Part shown: positions 1 through 7,890 of the stretch, one piece after another
Position numbering within the stretch: position 1 is the stretch's first letter
Layout: every line of letters begins with the position of its first letter
Source of the DNA: CAMBDR01 sp046597185
Lineage (GTDB): Bacteria > Pseudomonadota > Gammaproteobacteria > Burkholderiales > Burkholderiaceae_D
Direction: 5' to 3'
Assembly: GCA_046597185.1 (NCBI GenBank)
Contig: JBKJLF010000226.1
Coordinates: forward strand, 1 to 16,240
Length of the DNA stretch: 16,240 bases
The notes under the pieces: generated by a model
Seen by the model: the letters and a program-made list of their open reading frames with translations, nothing else
What the model was told of the DNA's origin: nothing
The model's database searches: none
Translations under genes and position numbers: made by a program

Positions 1-232
1 GTTGAACATAGTCGGGCGGCGAAATCTTGAAACAGTGTGGTTAGAATGGACATGGCAGGCAGTGGAATAAAAAATTCACACTTGCGAGCGCATTTTTTAT
101 TTTCGCATCAATTAAAATATAATAAATATTTAAAATAATTCATTTAAATACACACTTTCGCCTCAATTTGGGTGGATTGCCTGATTGGCGTTGTGCGATC
201 AGCCCGGAATACGGTAATGCCTGCGATTGCTT

Positions 233-238
233 TATAAT
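233..238 (+). promoter_or_regulatory. Candidate -10 box for the glycosylation/kinase operon
   Basis: A perfect TATAAT lies about 65 bases upstream of the first start codon. No good -35 hexamer sits 16-18 bases upstream (the sequence around 209-216 is poor) and there is no extended TGn. The promoter would therefore need an activator, or the real one lies elsewhere, for example in the AT-rich block at 91-150. The call rests on the -10 match alone. Confidence 0.35.
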
Positions 239-261
239 GCTGGATTTACTGCAAGTTGGAT

Positions 262-283
262 CGATTGGAAGACGTTCCAATCG
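262..283 (+). promoter_or_regulatory. Perfect 9-bp inverted repeat (hairpin or operator) before the first gene
   Basis: CGATTGGAA (262-270) and TTCCAATCG (275-283) are exact reverse complements separated by GACG. The repeat lies downstream of the candidate -10 at 233-238 and three bases before the AAAGGA ribosome binding site (286-291). In RNA it would form a compact stem next to the ribosome binding site. In DNA it could be a dimeric-repressor operator. No T-run follows, so it is not an intrinsic terminator. Confidence 0.6.
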
Positions 284-302
284 TTAAAGGAATGGGCGTG
301 TG

Positions 303-1277
303 ATGAATAAAGTTTTAACGGTCGTGGTGCCGGTTTTTAATGAACAAGCGTGTATCGAGGCCTTGTTTGCGCGTTTGGCTAAAGTGCGCCAGGATATGGC
401 TGATCAAGTGCAGGTCGAATATCTATTTGTCGATGACGGTTCGCGCGACCATTCCCTGGCGATGCTCTCCTCTTTGGCGGCGCAACATCCGTTTGTTAAA
501 GTCATCGGCTTTTCACGCAATTTCGGCCATCAAATCGCGGTCACGGCAGGCATTGATTTCGCCCAAGGCGATTGGGTGGCCTTGATTGATGCCGATTTGC
601 AAGACCCACCCGAATTACTCGCTCCCATGTTTGCGCAGACTCAACAAGGGTTTGATGTGGTGTACGGCCAACGCCGTAGCCGCAAAGGGGAAAGCGCCTT
701 TAAAAAATTCAGCGCCGCTGCCTTTTACCGGGTCTTGAGTCGTTTATGCGATGTCGATATTCCCAAAGACACGGGGGATTTTCGCATCATGTCGCGCCGG
801 GTGGTGGATGTGTTAAAAACCATGCGCGAGCGGCATCGCTTCATTCGCGGCATGGTGCCGTGGATCGGTTTTAAAAGCACGGCTTTTCTTTATGATCGTG
901 ATCAGCGCTTTGCGGGTGAAACCAAATACCCGTTGATGAAAATGCTGAAATTCGCCGCCAATGCCATTTTTTCCTTTTCTGCCAAGCCCTTGGCTTTGGC
1001 CACCCAATTTGGTTTGCTGGCCGTCACGCTGGGTGTTTTCGGGGCCTTGTTTTTGCTGTGGGCCAAACTGTTTGCCAATTATCCGATTCCGGGCGTGGTC
1101 ACCATCGTTACCGCCATTACCTTTTTTGGCGGGGTGCAAACCTTGTTGATCGGGATTCAAGGTGAATATGTGGCGCGTATGTTTGAAGAGAGTAAAGGGC
1201 GACCCTTGTATATCGTGGCGGATAAATTGAACCTGCCTGATCAAATCACCACACCAAGCGCCACCGATCCATGTTAA
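303..1277 (+). CDS. Polyprenyl-phosphate glycosyltransferase (GT2, GtrB/DPM1-like)
   Basis: Family 2 glycosyltransferase of 324 aa that probably transfers a hexose from a nucleotide sugar to undecaprenyl phosphate on the cytoplasmic face of the inner membrane. Visible motifs: N-terminal VVPVFNE (about residues 8-14), VDDGSRD, SRNFGHQ, and the metal-binding D96-A-D98 in DADLQDPPE. Two hydrophobic segments near residues 225-290 match the paired C-terminal membrane helices of GtrB-type enzymes, and the length is normal. AAAGGA at 286-291 precedes the start. ATG at 303 is chosen; the adjacent GTG at 300 is an equally spaced alternative giving one extra residue. The end overlaps the downstream GtrA gene by 7 bases, implying translational coupling. 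Sugar specificity (glucose, mannose, aminoarabinose or other) cannot be told. Confidence 0.93.
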   Translation: MNKVLTVVVPVFNEQACIEALFARLAKVRQDMADQVQVEYLFVDDGSRDHSLAMLSSLAAQHPFVKVIGFSRNFGHQIAVTAGIDFAQGDWVALIDADLQDPPELLAPMFAQTQQGFDVVYGQRRSRKGESAFKKFSAAAFYRVLSRLCDVDIPKDTGDFRIMSRRVVDVLKTMRERHRFIRGMVPWIGFKSTAFLYDRDQRFAGETKYPLMKMLKFAANAIFSFSAKPLALATQFGLLAVTLGVFGALFLLWAKLFANYPIPGVVTIVTAITFFGGVQTLLIGIQGEYVARMFEESKGRPLYIVADKLNLPDQITTPSATDPC

Positions 1278-1672
1278 AGCGCTTATTGAATCGTCTGAAC
1301 CGTCAATTTATCCTCTACTGTCTGTGTGGCGGTACCGGCGTGATGACCGATATGTTGGTCTATTATTTTGCCTCGCACGCGGGCATGGGCGTGCAAGCGG
1401 CCAATGCCATGGGGTATATGGCGGGCACCCTGATCAGCTTTGTGCTCAATCGCGTCATTACCTTTGGTGTGCGCGATTCTGCGGCTAAGCGGCTGGCCCT
1501 GTTTTTTATGGTGGCCGGCCTGGGTTATCTGGCATCATCCACCTTGTTATGGCTGCTGGTGAATGGCGTGGCGATGGATAAATTTCTGGCCAAGGCACTC
1601 ACCTTGCCCTTGGTGGTGGCCTTGCAATTTGGTTTGAATCGCAAAATTACCTTTCGCACCAATGTGGGCTGA
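1271..1672 (+). CDS. GtrA-family membrane protein (putative polyprenyl-phosphate-sugar flippase)
   Basis: Small 133-aa protein with about four hydrophobic helices. The N-terminal stretch has the GtrA look: Q-F-x-x-Y-C-x-x-G-G near residues 12-22, and a fully aligned motif VLNRxITF near residues 57-64 that recurs as LNRKITFR at the C terminus. GtrA proteins are thought to move undecaprenyl-phosphate-linked sugars from the cytoplasmic to the periplasmic leaflet. The ATG overlaps the stop region of the preceding GT2 gene (ATGTTAA), the usual gtrA-gtrB pairing, here in the order GT2 then GtrA. The length is typical. The flippase role is family knowledge; the sugar is unknown. Confidence 0.9.
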   Translation: MLKRLLNRLNRQFILYCLCGGTGVMTDMLVYYFASHAGMGVQAANAMGYMAGTLISFVLNRVITFGVRDSAAKRLALFFMVAGLGYLASSTLLWLLVNGVAMDKFLAKALTLPLVVALQFGLNRKITFRTNVG

Positions 1673-1716
1673 ATCAATCAATTAATCAAAAAAATAAATT
1701 CCAAGTTAAAGAAAAT

Positions 1717-3033
1717 ATGAAGAAAATATATGATGTCGTCATCGTTGGCGCAGGGTTTGCCGGCCTTACCGCTGGCCTGGTGTTGGCGCGTGCCGGTAAA
1801 AGTGTGTGTTTGCTCGATTCCGATGCGCAACCCGGCGGTTTGGCTGGTTCGTTTGAATTTCGCGATGGCGTGACCATTGAAAAGTTTTACCACCACTGGT
1901 TTAATAACGACGACCACGTGCCGGGTTTGGTCAAAGAATTGGGGATGGAAGGCGATATTTTGACCATGCCCTCCAAAACCGGCATGTACTTCAATGGCCG
2001 CCATTGGCGCTTATCCACCCCGCTCGATTTACTACGCTTCAAACCACTGAGTTTTTGGGACCGCATCCGGCTCGGCCTGTTGGTGCTTAAAGTGCGCCGC
2101 GTCACCGATTGGCGCAGTATTGAACATTTGACCATTCGCGAATGGTTGGAACCCTTGTGCGGGAAAAACGTGTATCGGGTGGTGTGGCAACCCCTGATCG
2201 AAAACAAGTTTTCCGTGGTGGCAGATCAAATCAATGCGGTCTGGATGTGGAAAAAGCTGGTCTTGCGCGGCAGCACGCGCGACGCCAAAGGGGGCGAACA
2301 ACTGGCTTACTTCAAAGGTGGTTTTGCCCGTTTGGCGCAAGCCATGGCCAATGAAATTACCCGTTTGGGTGGCGAAATTCATTACCATGGTGCGGTCACC
2401 GGGGTGGAAACCGAAGGCCAGCGCATTCGCGCCGTTTCTACCGATCAACACAGCGTCGCGGGCCAGCAATTCCTGTTCACGCCAGCCTTCCCGATTATTG
2501 GCGAGATCTTCAAGCAGCACGTGAGCCAGACCTGGCAAGAAAAATGGCAGCGCGTTAAATATCTGGGTAATGTCTGCCTGGTGCTGGAACTGGACCGCAG
2601 CCTGTCCGATACCTATTGGATTAATGTCAATGACCCCGGCTTTCCCTTTGTCGGCGTGATCGAGCATACCAATTTCGATAGCCCGGCCAATTACCAGGGC
2701 AAGCACATCGTATTTTTGTCGCGCTATCTGGCCAAAGAAGACCCGCTGTGGCGTTATGGCGATGCCGAATATCTGGATTTTGCGCTCGGCCATTTACAGC
2801 GCATGTTCCCGGAAATGCAGCGCAGTTGGATTAACGATTACCGCATCTGGCGTGCTGACTATGCCCAGCCGATTACCGAGCGTGGCTATTCGAGCTATGT
2901 GCCGGGGCGCGAAACCCCGTTCGCCAATGGCTGGATTGGCACTATGGCGCAAATTTATCCCGAAGATCGCGGCACCAATTATGCGATTCGCGAAGGGCGG
3001 GTGATGGCACAACATTTGCTTGAACAACTATAA
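1717..3033 (+). CDS. FAD-dependent oxidoreductase (UDP-galactopyranose mutase/amine oxidase-like)
   Basis: Protein of 438 aa with an N-terminal Rossmann dinucleotide-binding motif G11-A-G13-F-A-G16 after a hydrophobic beta strand, followed by an acidic strand end (LLDSD) and PGGLAGSF. This is characteristic of the NAD(P)/FAD amine oxidase, protoporphyrinogen oxidase and UDP-galactopyranose mutase superfamily. A C-terminal stretch near residues 385-435 (ERGYSSYVPGRETPF, then GWIGTMAQIYPEDRG) looks like the second FAD-contact region. No signal peptide, so cytosolic or peripheral. It follows GtrA by 44 A-rich bases with only a weak AAAG-type ribosome site. Its place between GtrA and the GT-C protein suggests that it processes a sugar nucleotide or polyprenyl-linked intermediate. 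The substrate is unknown and a true mutase is not shown. Confidence 0.82.
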   Translation: MKKIYDVVIVGAGFAGLTAGLVLARAGKSVCLLDSDAQPGGLAGSFEFRDGVTIEKFYHHWFNNDDHVPGLVKELGMEGDILTMPSKTGMYFNGRHWRLSTPLDLLRFKPLSFWDRIRLGLLVLKVRRVTDWRSIEHLTIREWLEPLCGKNVYRVVWQPLIENKFSVVADQINAVWMWKKLVLRGSTRDAKGGEQLAYFKGGFARLAQAMANEITRLGGEIHYHGAVTGVETEGQRIRAVSTDQHSVAGQQFLFTPAFPIIGEIFKQHVSQTWQEKWQRVKYLGNVCLVLELDRSLSDTYWINVNDPGFPFVGVIEHTNFDSPANYQGKHIVFLSRYLAKEDPLWRYGDAEYLDFALGHLQRMFPEMQRSWINDYRIWRADYAQPITERGYSSYVPGRETPFANGWIGTMAQIYPEDRGTNYAIREGRVMAQHLLEQL

Positions 3034-3088
3034 AAATCGACTGTATTGAACGGTTATCCATTTTATCCGGAGCGCAGGAATCATTGGT

Positions 3089-4984
3089 ATGAAAAAATTA
3101 TATTGGCTATTGGCTGTATTGGTGGTATTGGCCTGGTTTATGGACAAGTTATGGACTAACTCGGTCGATTTCGCGCATCATTACGCCTTGGTGGCGCGGT
3201 TGGCAGAACATTTTACCTTACCTAAAATAGAAGATAACAGTCTGGGTGAAATGAATATTTACCCGCATGGTTCGCATTTTGTGGCTGCCATGTTGGGTAT
3301 GCTGACCGGGTCGAATTTGCTGGGCATGCATTTGCTGAGTTTATTGGCACTGGCGGCAATTTGGGGCGGCTTGATTTACCTGATCCTGCGCTTGCCCAAT
3401 CCTACCCGTTGGTGGGCGCTACTCAGTTTGCTGGGTTTGGTCAAGTTGAATAAATGGCTGGATATTTTGCAATTGCATGGCATTGAATTGGTCGGCAATT
3501 TCTTTTTTGCGCAAATTGTGGCACAAGCCGGATTAATTTTAATCATCATTGCGGCTTATTGGTGTGAAAGTAGCGCGGCAACTACCTGGCGGCGCAATGT
3601 ATTGATCATCGTTATGGCCTGGATTTTGGCCTTTGTTCATTTATTACCCGTCGTGGAATTATTGGGCTTGTTTGGTTTTTTATTGCTGCAAGACTTTTTG
3701 GCACAGCGCAGTTTGCCCAAGGCAGTCAGTTCGCTTTCTGTGTTGCTGTTGGCAATCTGGGTTGTGGTGCGTCATCCAAGTTATGCTGCCATGTTGGAAC
3801 TTAGCAAAAATGACGGCGGGTTTATCTCGACCTCGGCACACAGCATGGAAATGATCGGTGTGTATGCCTTGCTGGTTTTGCTGCTGGCTGTACCGCTGTG
3901 GTGGCGTTGGCAACAAATGAATGAGGAACAGCGCAAGCAGTGGCTGATTTGGAAATACCTGGTGTTTTATAGTATGGCAGTTGCCATTATCGCTTTGATG
4001 CAGTGGGTTGCGCTGAAATTCGGCCATGGTTCGCCTTATGCGGTCAGGAAATATATGTTTTCGCTGGATACGGCCCTGTTATTGGAAATTTGCCTGGCCG
4101 TGGCCTGGTATTGCACCCGGTTTAGCCCGAGCAAAATCGGTTCTCCTGTACATGGTGTGGCGGCACTGGGCATGGTTTTCGCGGTGATCACGATCTTGCC
4201 CGTTTCGAGCGATCTCGATACCTCGGATTTGGTGAATCTGGAGCGCGACTTGCGCACCCTGGAGCGTACCGTTATTCTTGCGCAAGAAGGTAAAAACACG
4301 TATGTGATGGATTTGTTGCGTCCCGATGGTACGCCCTATCCGTCTATCATATCCTATATGTTTTCGATCGGTGTGTTTAAAGCGCCGCGGTCAAACATGG
4401 CCAATGATATTTTTGTGGGTAAGAAAATCACCCGGATGGGTTCGGCGGGCAGTGTGATTAGCTCCAATAATTCACGTGTTGATGTGTACCAAAAATGTCA
4501 TGGTCGGCAAACCCGCTATGGCTTGGTGGTGATTGATGCCCAGTGTTGGGGGCTGGAGTCGGGCACCTACAGCGTTATTTATGAACTCTCACAAGCGCTT
4601 TCAGATTGGCCCTGCAAGCTGGCCGGGTTCGGCAACCCCGAAGCATTCGGGCGCTGGAGTATTCGGCAAAATGCCTCGATTGTTTGCAACGTGCCCAAGC
4701 TCGATGCCGGGTTTGCCAAGAAATTAATCATCAACGCCACCGCATTTTTGCAACGTATCCCACAACAAAGGGTGGAGATTGTCCAAAATGGTGCAACCTC
4801 ACAGCATTATCAATTTAATCAAAAGCTTGCCAAGCAAATCTTGAATATACCGCTTCAGGTGGATGCCAAGGGGCAAATTCGCATCGATTTCAGCTTCCCT
4901 GATGCGCGCACCCCCCTTTCATTAGGATTTGGTAACGATTTACGTGAATTGGGGATCAGCATTGAGTCATTGGAATTCCAATGA
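3089..4984 (+). CDS. Polytopic GT-C-like membrane glycosyltransferase with C-terminal periplasmic domain
   Basis: 631-aa membrane protein with roughly ten hydrophobic segments in residues 4-371, then a soluble C-terminal domain (about 372-631). The first loop after helix 1 carries an acidic residue with neighbouring histidines (V26-D27-F-A-H30-H31-Y) and a later Y-P-H-G motif. This resembles GT-C transferases, whose first outer loop bears the catalytic Asp/Glu. The C-terminal domain has four cysteines (C470, C486, C509, C533) that could form two disulfides if it is periplasmic. No family is recognised with certainty. With GT2 and GtrA alongside, the likely job is to transfer the lipid-linked sugar to a periplasmic acceptor. 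AGGAA at 3076-3080 supports the ATG. Alternative: an uncharacterised polymer ligase or polymerase. Confidence 0.7.
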   Translation: MKKLYWLLAVLVVLAWFMDKLWTNSVDFAHHYALVARLAEHFTLPKIEDNSLGEMNIYPHGSHFVAAMLGMLTGSNLLGMHLLSLLALAAIWGGLIYLILRLPNPTRWWALLSLLGLVKLNKWLDILQLHGIELVGNFFFAQIVAQAGLILIIIAAYWCESSAATTWRRNVLIIVMAWILAFVHLLPVVELLGLFGFLLLQDFLAQRSLPKAVSSLSVLLLAIWVVVRHPSYAAMLELSKNDGGFISTSAHSMEMIGVYALLVLLLAVPLWWRWQQMNEEQRKQWLIWKYLVFYSMAVAIIALMQWVALKFGHGSPYAVRKYMFSLDTALLLEICLAVAWYCTRFSPSKIGSPVHGVAALGMVFAVITILPVSSDLDTSDLVNLERDLRTLERTVILAQEGKNTYVMDLLRPDGTPYPSIISYMFSIGVFKAPRSNMANDIFVGKKITRMGSAGSVISSNNSRVDVYQKCHGRQTRYGLVVIDAQCWGLESGTYSVIYELSQALSDWPCKLAGFGNPEAFGRWSIRQNASIVCNVPKLDAGFAKKLIINATAFLQRIPQQRVEIVQNGATSQHYQFNQKLAKQILNIPLQVDAKGQIRIDFSFPDARTPLSLGFGNDLRELGISIESLEFQ

Positions 4985-5001
4985 CGCTCAAGCACCGCAT
5001 C

Positions 5002-5008
5002 GGATAAG
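5002..5008 (+). promoter_or_regulatory. Ribosome binding site that decides the start of kinase 1
   Basis: GGATAAG ends 7 bases before ATG 5016. The reading frame is open upstream to a TTG at 4929 inside the preceding gene. The paralogues, however, begin at MELF and MEML, which align with MDLF just after this site, so ATG 5016 (or 5022) is preferred. Confidence 0.5.
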
Positions 5009-5015
5009 ATATGAT

Positions 5016-7853
5016 ATGGCTATGGATCTCTTCGTGCATAATGAGCAGTTGGCGCAGTTGGAAGCGGGGTTGCTCGCGGCCACCGATTCTGCTCGTTTGC
5101 CCTTATTGCTGGATCTGGCCACTTACTACTGCCAACGCGATACCAACCATGCCCTGACCTTGGCCGACGAAGCTCAAACTTTAATCGCCGACTGCGCTGC
5201 ATCGTCACAGCCGGGCGTGCTGCAAGCCTTATCCCGTTTGCAATTGGTACGTGCTGAAGCGGCTTGGCTGACGGTTCAAGCCAATGAGTCAGTAGCGGTT
5301 TCGCAACAGGTATTGCATGGATTTCAATCTTGTGGCGATGTGATCGGGCAAATTGATGCGTATTGGCTCATGGGTTGGCTGGCCAATGATTTGGGTGAGT
5401 TGGCGCAACGCGACCAATATTGGCAAAGCGCTTACAGTTTGGCGCGCAACCATGATGGGGCGCGGGCTGACATCCTCCAGGCGGCCATGGCTTTAATGGA
5501 TAGCTTGCGCGATGCCAGCGCTGCCTGCGAGCGTTGGCGTACTTGTTTTCAAACCGAACAAGGTCAGATTCCGGCAACCCTGTGGACCTGGGTGGCCGGG
5601 TTTTGGGGTTTGGTGGCATTATTTACCAATGATTTTGAAAAAGCGGGCAGTTATTTTACCCAATCCTATGAAGCCGCACTGGAAACCGGGCAAGTGCGAC
5701 GCGGCATTATTTCTGCCTTGAATGTGGGCACCACGTTTGCCAAACTCAATGACCATCAAAGCGCACTCGATTGGATGGTGCGCGGCTTAAATCATGCGCG
5801 CAGCCGGAATTGGCCGGTCGGGGCCGGTTTTGCGCTGACGCAAACCGCCGATGTATTGCGCAGCCAAAATCAACCCGAATTGGCGCATCAATTTTTACAA
5901 GAAGCGCTCAACTACCTGAGCTTGATTCCAGCCTCGCGTCAATATGCGATTACCTTGCAAAATATGGCCAGACTGGAATTGGACAGGCAGCAAAATCAGG
6001 CTGCGTTGGATTTGTTTTCCCAATTATTGATCCGAGCCCAAGCCTTGCATCAAATTAATTTGCAAATCGCCGCACATTGTGGTCGGGGGCAAGCCTTGCT
6101 GGCCTTAGGGCAAGCTGGGGCGGCGGTCGAGGCGGTGCAACAATCGTTGGCGCTGGCGCAAATGCATCGCGATCATCACAGTCAAATTACCGCGTATCGG
6201 GCCTTGGCCAAAATTTATGCCGACGCTGGTGCCGATTCATTGTTCGATTCATTGGCCGATTCATTGGCCGATTCCTTGCCGCATTCCCATTCCAGCTTAG
6301 GGTATTTGAATCAAGCCTGGCAATTGGCGGCGCAAATCGACGGTTTTACCATTCCTGATGATTTGCTCGATGAATTGGCCAAGGCCTATGCCGCAACGGG
6401 CCAGTTTGAAATGGCTTTTCAATACGCGCGGCGCGCCAATGCGGCGCGCCAAACCTTGCATGGGCAAGATGCGGCGCGCCATGCGCTGGCCATGCAAGTG
6501 CGGCAAAATACCGAACGTATCCACGCCGAAGCCGAGCACCATCGGCAATTGGCGGCCTCCGAGGGTGCGCGCGCTGAAATCTTGCAGCAAACCAGCACCA
6601 ATTTGGCGCAGTTGGGGGCGATAGGTCAGGAAATTACCGCACATCTCAACGACCATGCGGTGTTTGAAGTCTTGCGCCGCCATGTGCATGGCTTACTCGA
6701 TGCCAGTGCTTTTGCCGTATATTTGCGTACCGACGATGGGCGCTATCTGGAGCGGGTATATAGTTTTGAGCAGGATAAAAACATCCCCTATGCGCGCCTT
6801 GAGATTGCCAATTCCGATGCCAATCCGGTGTTGAGCTTGCGCGAGCAGCGCGAGGTGGTGGTGGATTTTACCCAACGCGATGGTCAAACCGTACCCGATA
6901 CGCATCATAATTTAAGTGCCTTGTACGCGCCCATGATCATCGGCCAGCGTGTGATGGGGGTGATGGGCGTGCAATCGTTGCATGCGCTCGCATATGCAGA
7001 GCGCCAGCGCCTGATATTTCGCACCTTGTGTGCCTACAGTGCGATTGCACTGGATAATGCCCGCGCCTACCGCCAGTTGAAAGAAGCCCAGGCACGCCTG
7101 GTGGAGCAAGAGAAGTTGGCCGCGCTGGGCAGTTTGGTGGCCGGGGTGGCGCATGAACTCAATACCCCCATCGGCAATAGCTTGATGATGGCCAGTTCCT
7201 TGCAGGATAAAACCCGGCGCATCAATCAAAACCTGGTGGAAAAGAAATTGCGCCGCACCGATTTGCAAAAATTTATCAGCGAATCGAGCGAATCGTCCCA
7301 TCTCATCATGTTGGGTTTAAGCAGTGCGGCCGAACTGGTGAATAGCTTTAAACAAGTCGCGGTAGATCGCACCACCCAGCAACAGCGCCGTTTTAATTTG
7401 CAACAGACTTGCCATGAAATTTGCGCTACGCTGGCGGGCAAAATCAAGTTGGGCGAACATCGACTGACTCAATCAATTCCTGCCGATATTGAATTGAACA
7501 GCTATCCCGGCCCCTTGGGCCAAGTCATCGCAAATTTGATTAATAATGCGTTATTGCATGCCTTCGACGGTAAAACCGGGGGCCATATCCGGCTGTTGGC
7601 GCGCTTGATGCCGAATCAACATGTGCTGCTGGAATTTCATGACGATGGTATGGGCATTCCTGATTCCCATATCAAACGCATTTTTGATCCGTTTTTTACC
7701 ACCAAATTGGGGCAAGGCGGTAGTGGCCTGGGTTTGAATATCTGCTACAACATTGTGACTTCCTTGTTGGGGGGGCATATTTCAGTACAAAGTAAGCCTG
7801 GAGAGGGAAGTCGTTTTTTTATCGATTTGCCTTTGCTTGCACCAGTCAATTAA
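5016..7853 (+). CDS. Soluble sensor histidine kinase 1 (TPR-GAF-HisKA-HATPase)
   Basis: 945-aa cytoplasmic kinase with no membrane helices or signal peptide. Order: TPR-like helical repeats (about 1-490, with SALNVGTTFAKLNDHQSAL and similar helix pairs), a coiled-coil linker (about 490-530), a GAF domain (about 535-690), a DHp helix pair with phospho-acceptor H713 in VAHELNTP, the SFKQVAVDRT signature near 777, and a HATPase domain (N-box NLINNALLH, DDGMGI at 876-881, F-box FDPFFTTK, G2 GGSGLGL). All catalytic boxes are intact. It follows the GT-C gene by 31 bases, so co-transcription is likely. There is no receiver domain or response regulator nearby. A 12-bp tandem repeat sits in the TPR region (6234-6281). 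The GAF ligand and partner regulator are unknown. Confidence 0.92.
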   Translation: MAMDLFVHNEQLAQLEAGLLAATDSARLPLLLDLATYYCQRDTNHALTLADEAQTLIADCAASSQPGVLQALSRLQLVRAEAAWLTVQANESVAVSQQVLHGFQSCGDVIGQIDAYWLMGWLANDLGELAQRDQYWQSAYSLARNHDGARADILQAAMALMDSLRDASAACERWRTCFQTEQGQIPATLWTWVAGFWGLVALFTNDFEKAGSYFTQSYEAALETGQVRRGIISALNVGTTFAKLNDHQSALDWMVRGLNHARSRNWPVGAGFALTQTADVLRSQNQPELAHQFLQEALNYLSLIPASRQYAITLQNMARLELDRQQNQAALDLFSQLLIRAQALHQINLQIAAHCGRGQALLALGQAGAAVEAVQQSLALAQMHRDHHSQITAYRALAKIYADAGADSLFDSLADSLADSLPHSHSSLGYLNQAWQLAAQIDGFTIPDDLLDELAKAYAATGQFEMAFQYARRANAARQTLHGQDAARHALAMQVRQNTERIHAEAEHHRQLAASEGARAEILQQTSTNLAQLGAIGQEITAHLNDHAVFEVLRRHVHGLLDASAFAVYLRTDDGRYLERVYSFEQDKNIPYARLEIANSDANPVLSLREQREVVVDFTQRDGQTVPDTHHNLSALYAPMIIGQRVMGVMGVQSLHALAYAERQRLIFRTLCAYSAIALDNARAYRQLKEAQARLVEQEKLAALGSLVAGVAHELNTPIGNSLMMASSLQDKTRRINQNLVEKKLRRTDLQKFISESSESSHLIMLGLSSAAELVNSFKQVAVDRTTQQQRRFNLQQTCHEICATLAGKIKLGEHRLTQSIPADIELNSYPGPLGQVIANLINNALLHAFDGKTGGHIRLLARLMPNQHVLLEFHDDGMGIPDSHIKRIFDPFFTTKLGQGGSGLGLNICYNIVTSLLGGHISVQSKPGEGSRFFIDLPLLAPVN
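6234..6281 (+). repeat. In-frame 12-bp tandem repeat inside kinase 1
   Basis: Four adjacent 12-base units start with GATTC: GATTCATTGTTC, two exact GATTCATTGGCC copies (6246-6269), and a degenerate GATTCCTTGCCG. They encode DSLF-DSLA-DSLA-DSLP in a linker between TPR-like helices. The two paralogues have unrelated, non-repetitive sequence at this point, so the repeat is specific to this copy. Confidence 0.9.
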
Positions 7854-7890
7854 CAAGGCCCACCATGATGCGCTTGGAAAAATAATCAAT

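Larger units (their letters stand above)
1..302. other. Non-coding AT-rich leader upstream of the glycosyltransferase operon
   Basis: No convincing gene is seen here. Positions about 91-150 are strongly AT-rich (runs of T and A, a TATAAT at 118-123 without a recognisable -35). The stretch becomes mixed in composition towards the first gene. It holds a second TATAAT at 233-238, a perfect inverted repeat at 262-283 and a ribosome binding site at 286-291. The extreme left edge (2-70) is open in one frame and ends in TAA, so a gene end there is possible but too short to support. Confidence 0.6.

Noticed and set aside
2..70. Open frame ending in TAA at the left edge that could be the end of an upstream gene
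   Set aside because: Only 22 codons, no recognisable motif, and such a length is open by chance about a third of the time.
2032..2793. 253-codon open frame on the - strand inside the flavoprotein gene
   Set aside because: Antisense shadow of a gene with a clear FAD-binding motif; no ribosome site or recognisable protein.
6234..6281. The 12-bp repeats as a CRISPR-like array
   Set aside because: Units are contiguous with no spacers and are in frame in a coding region; no cas genes.
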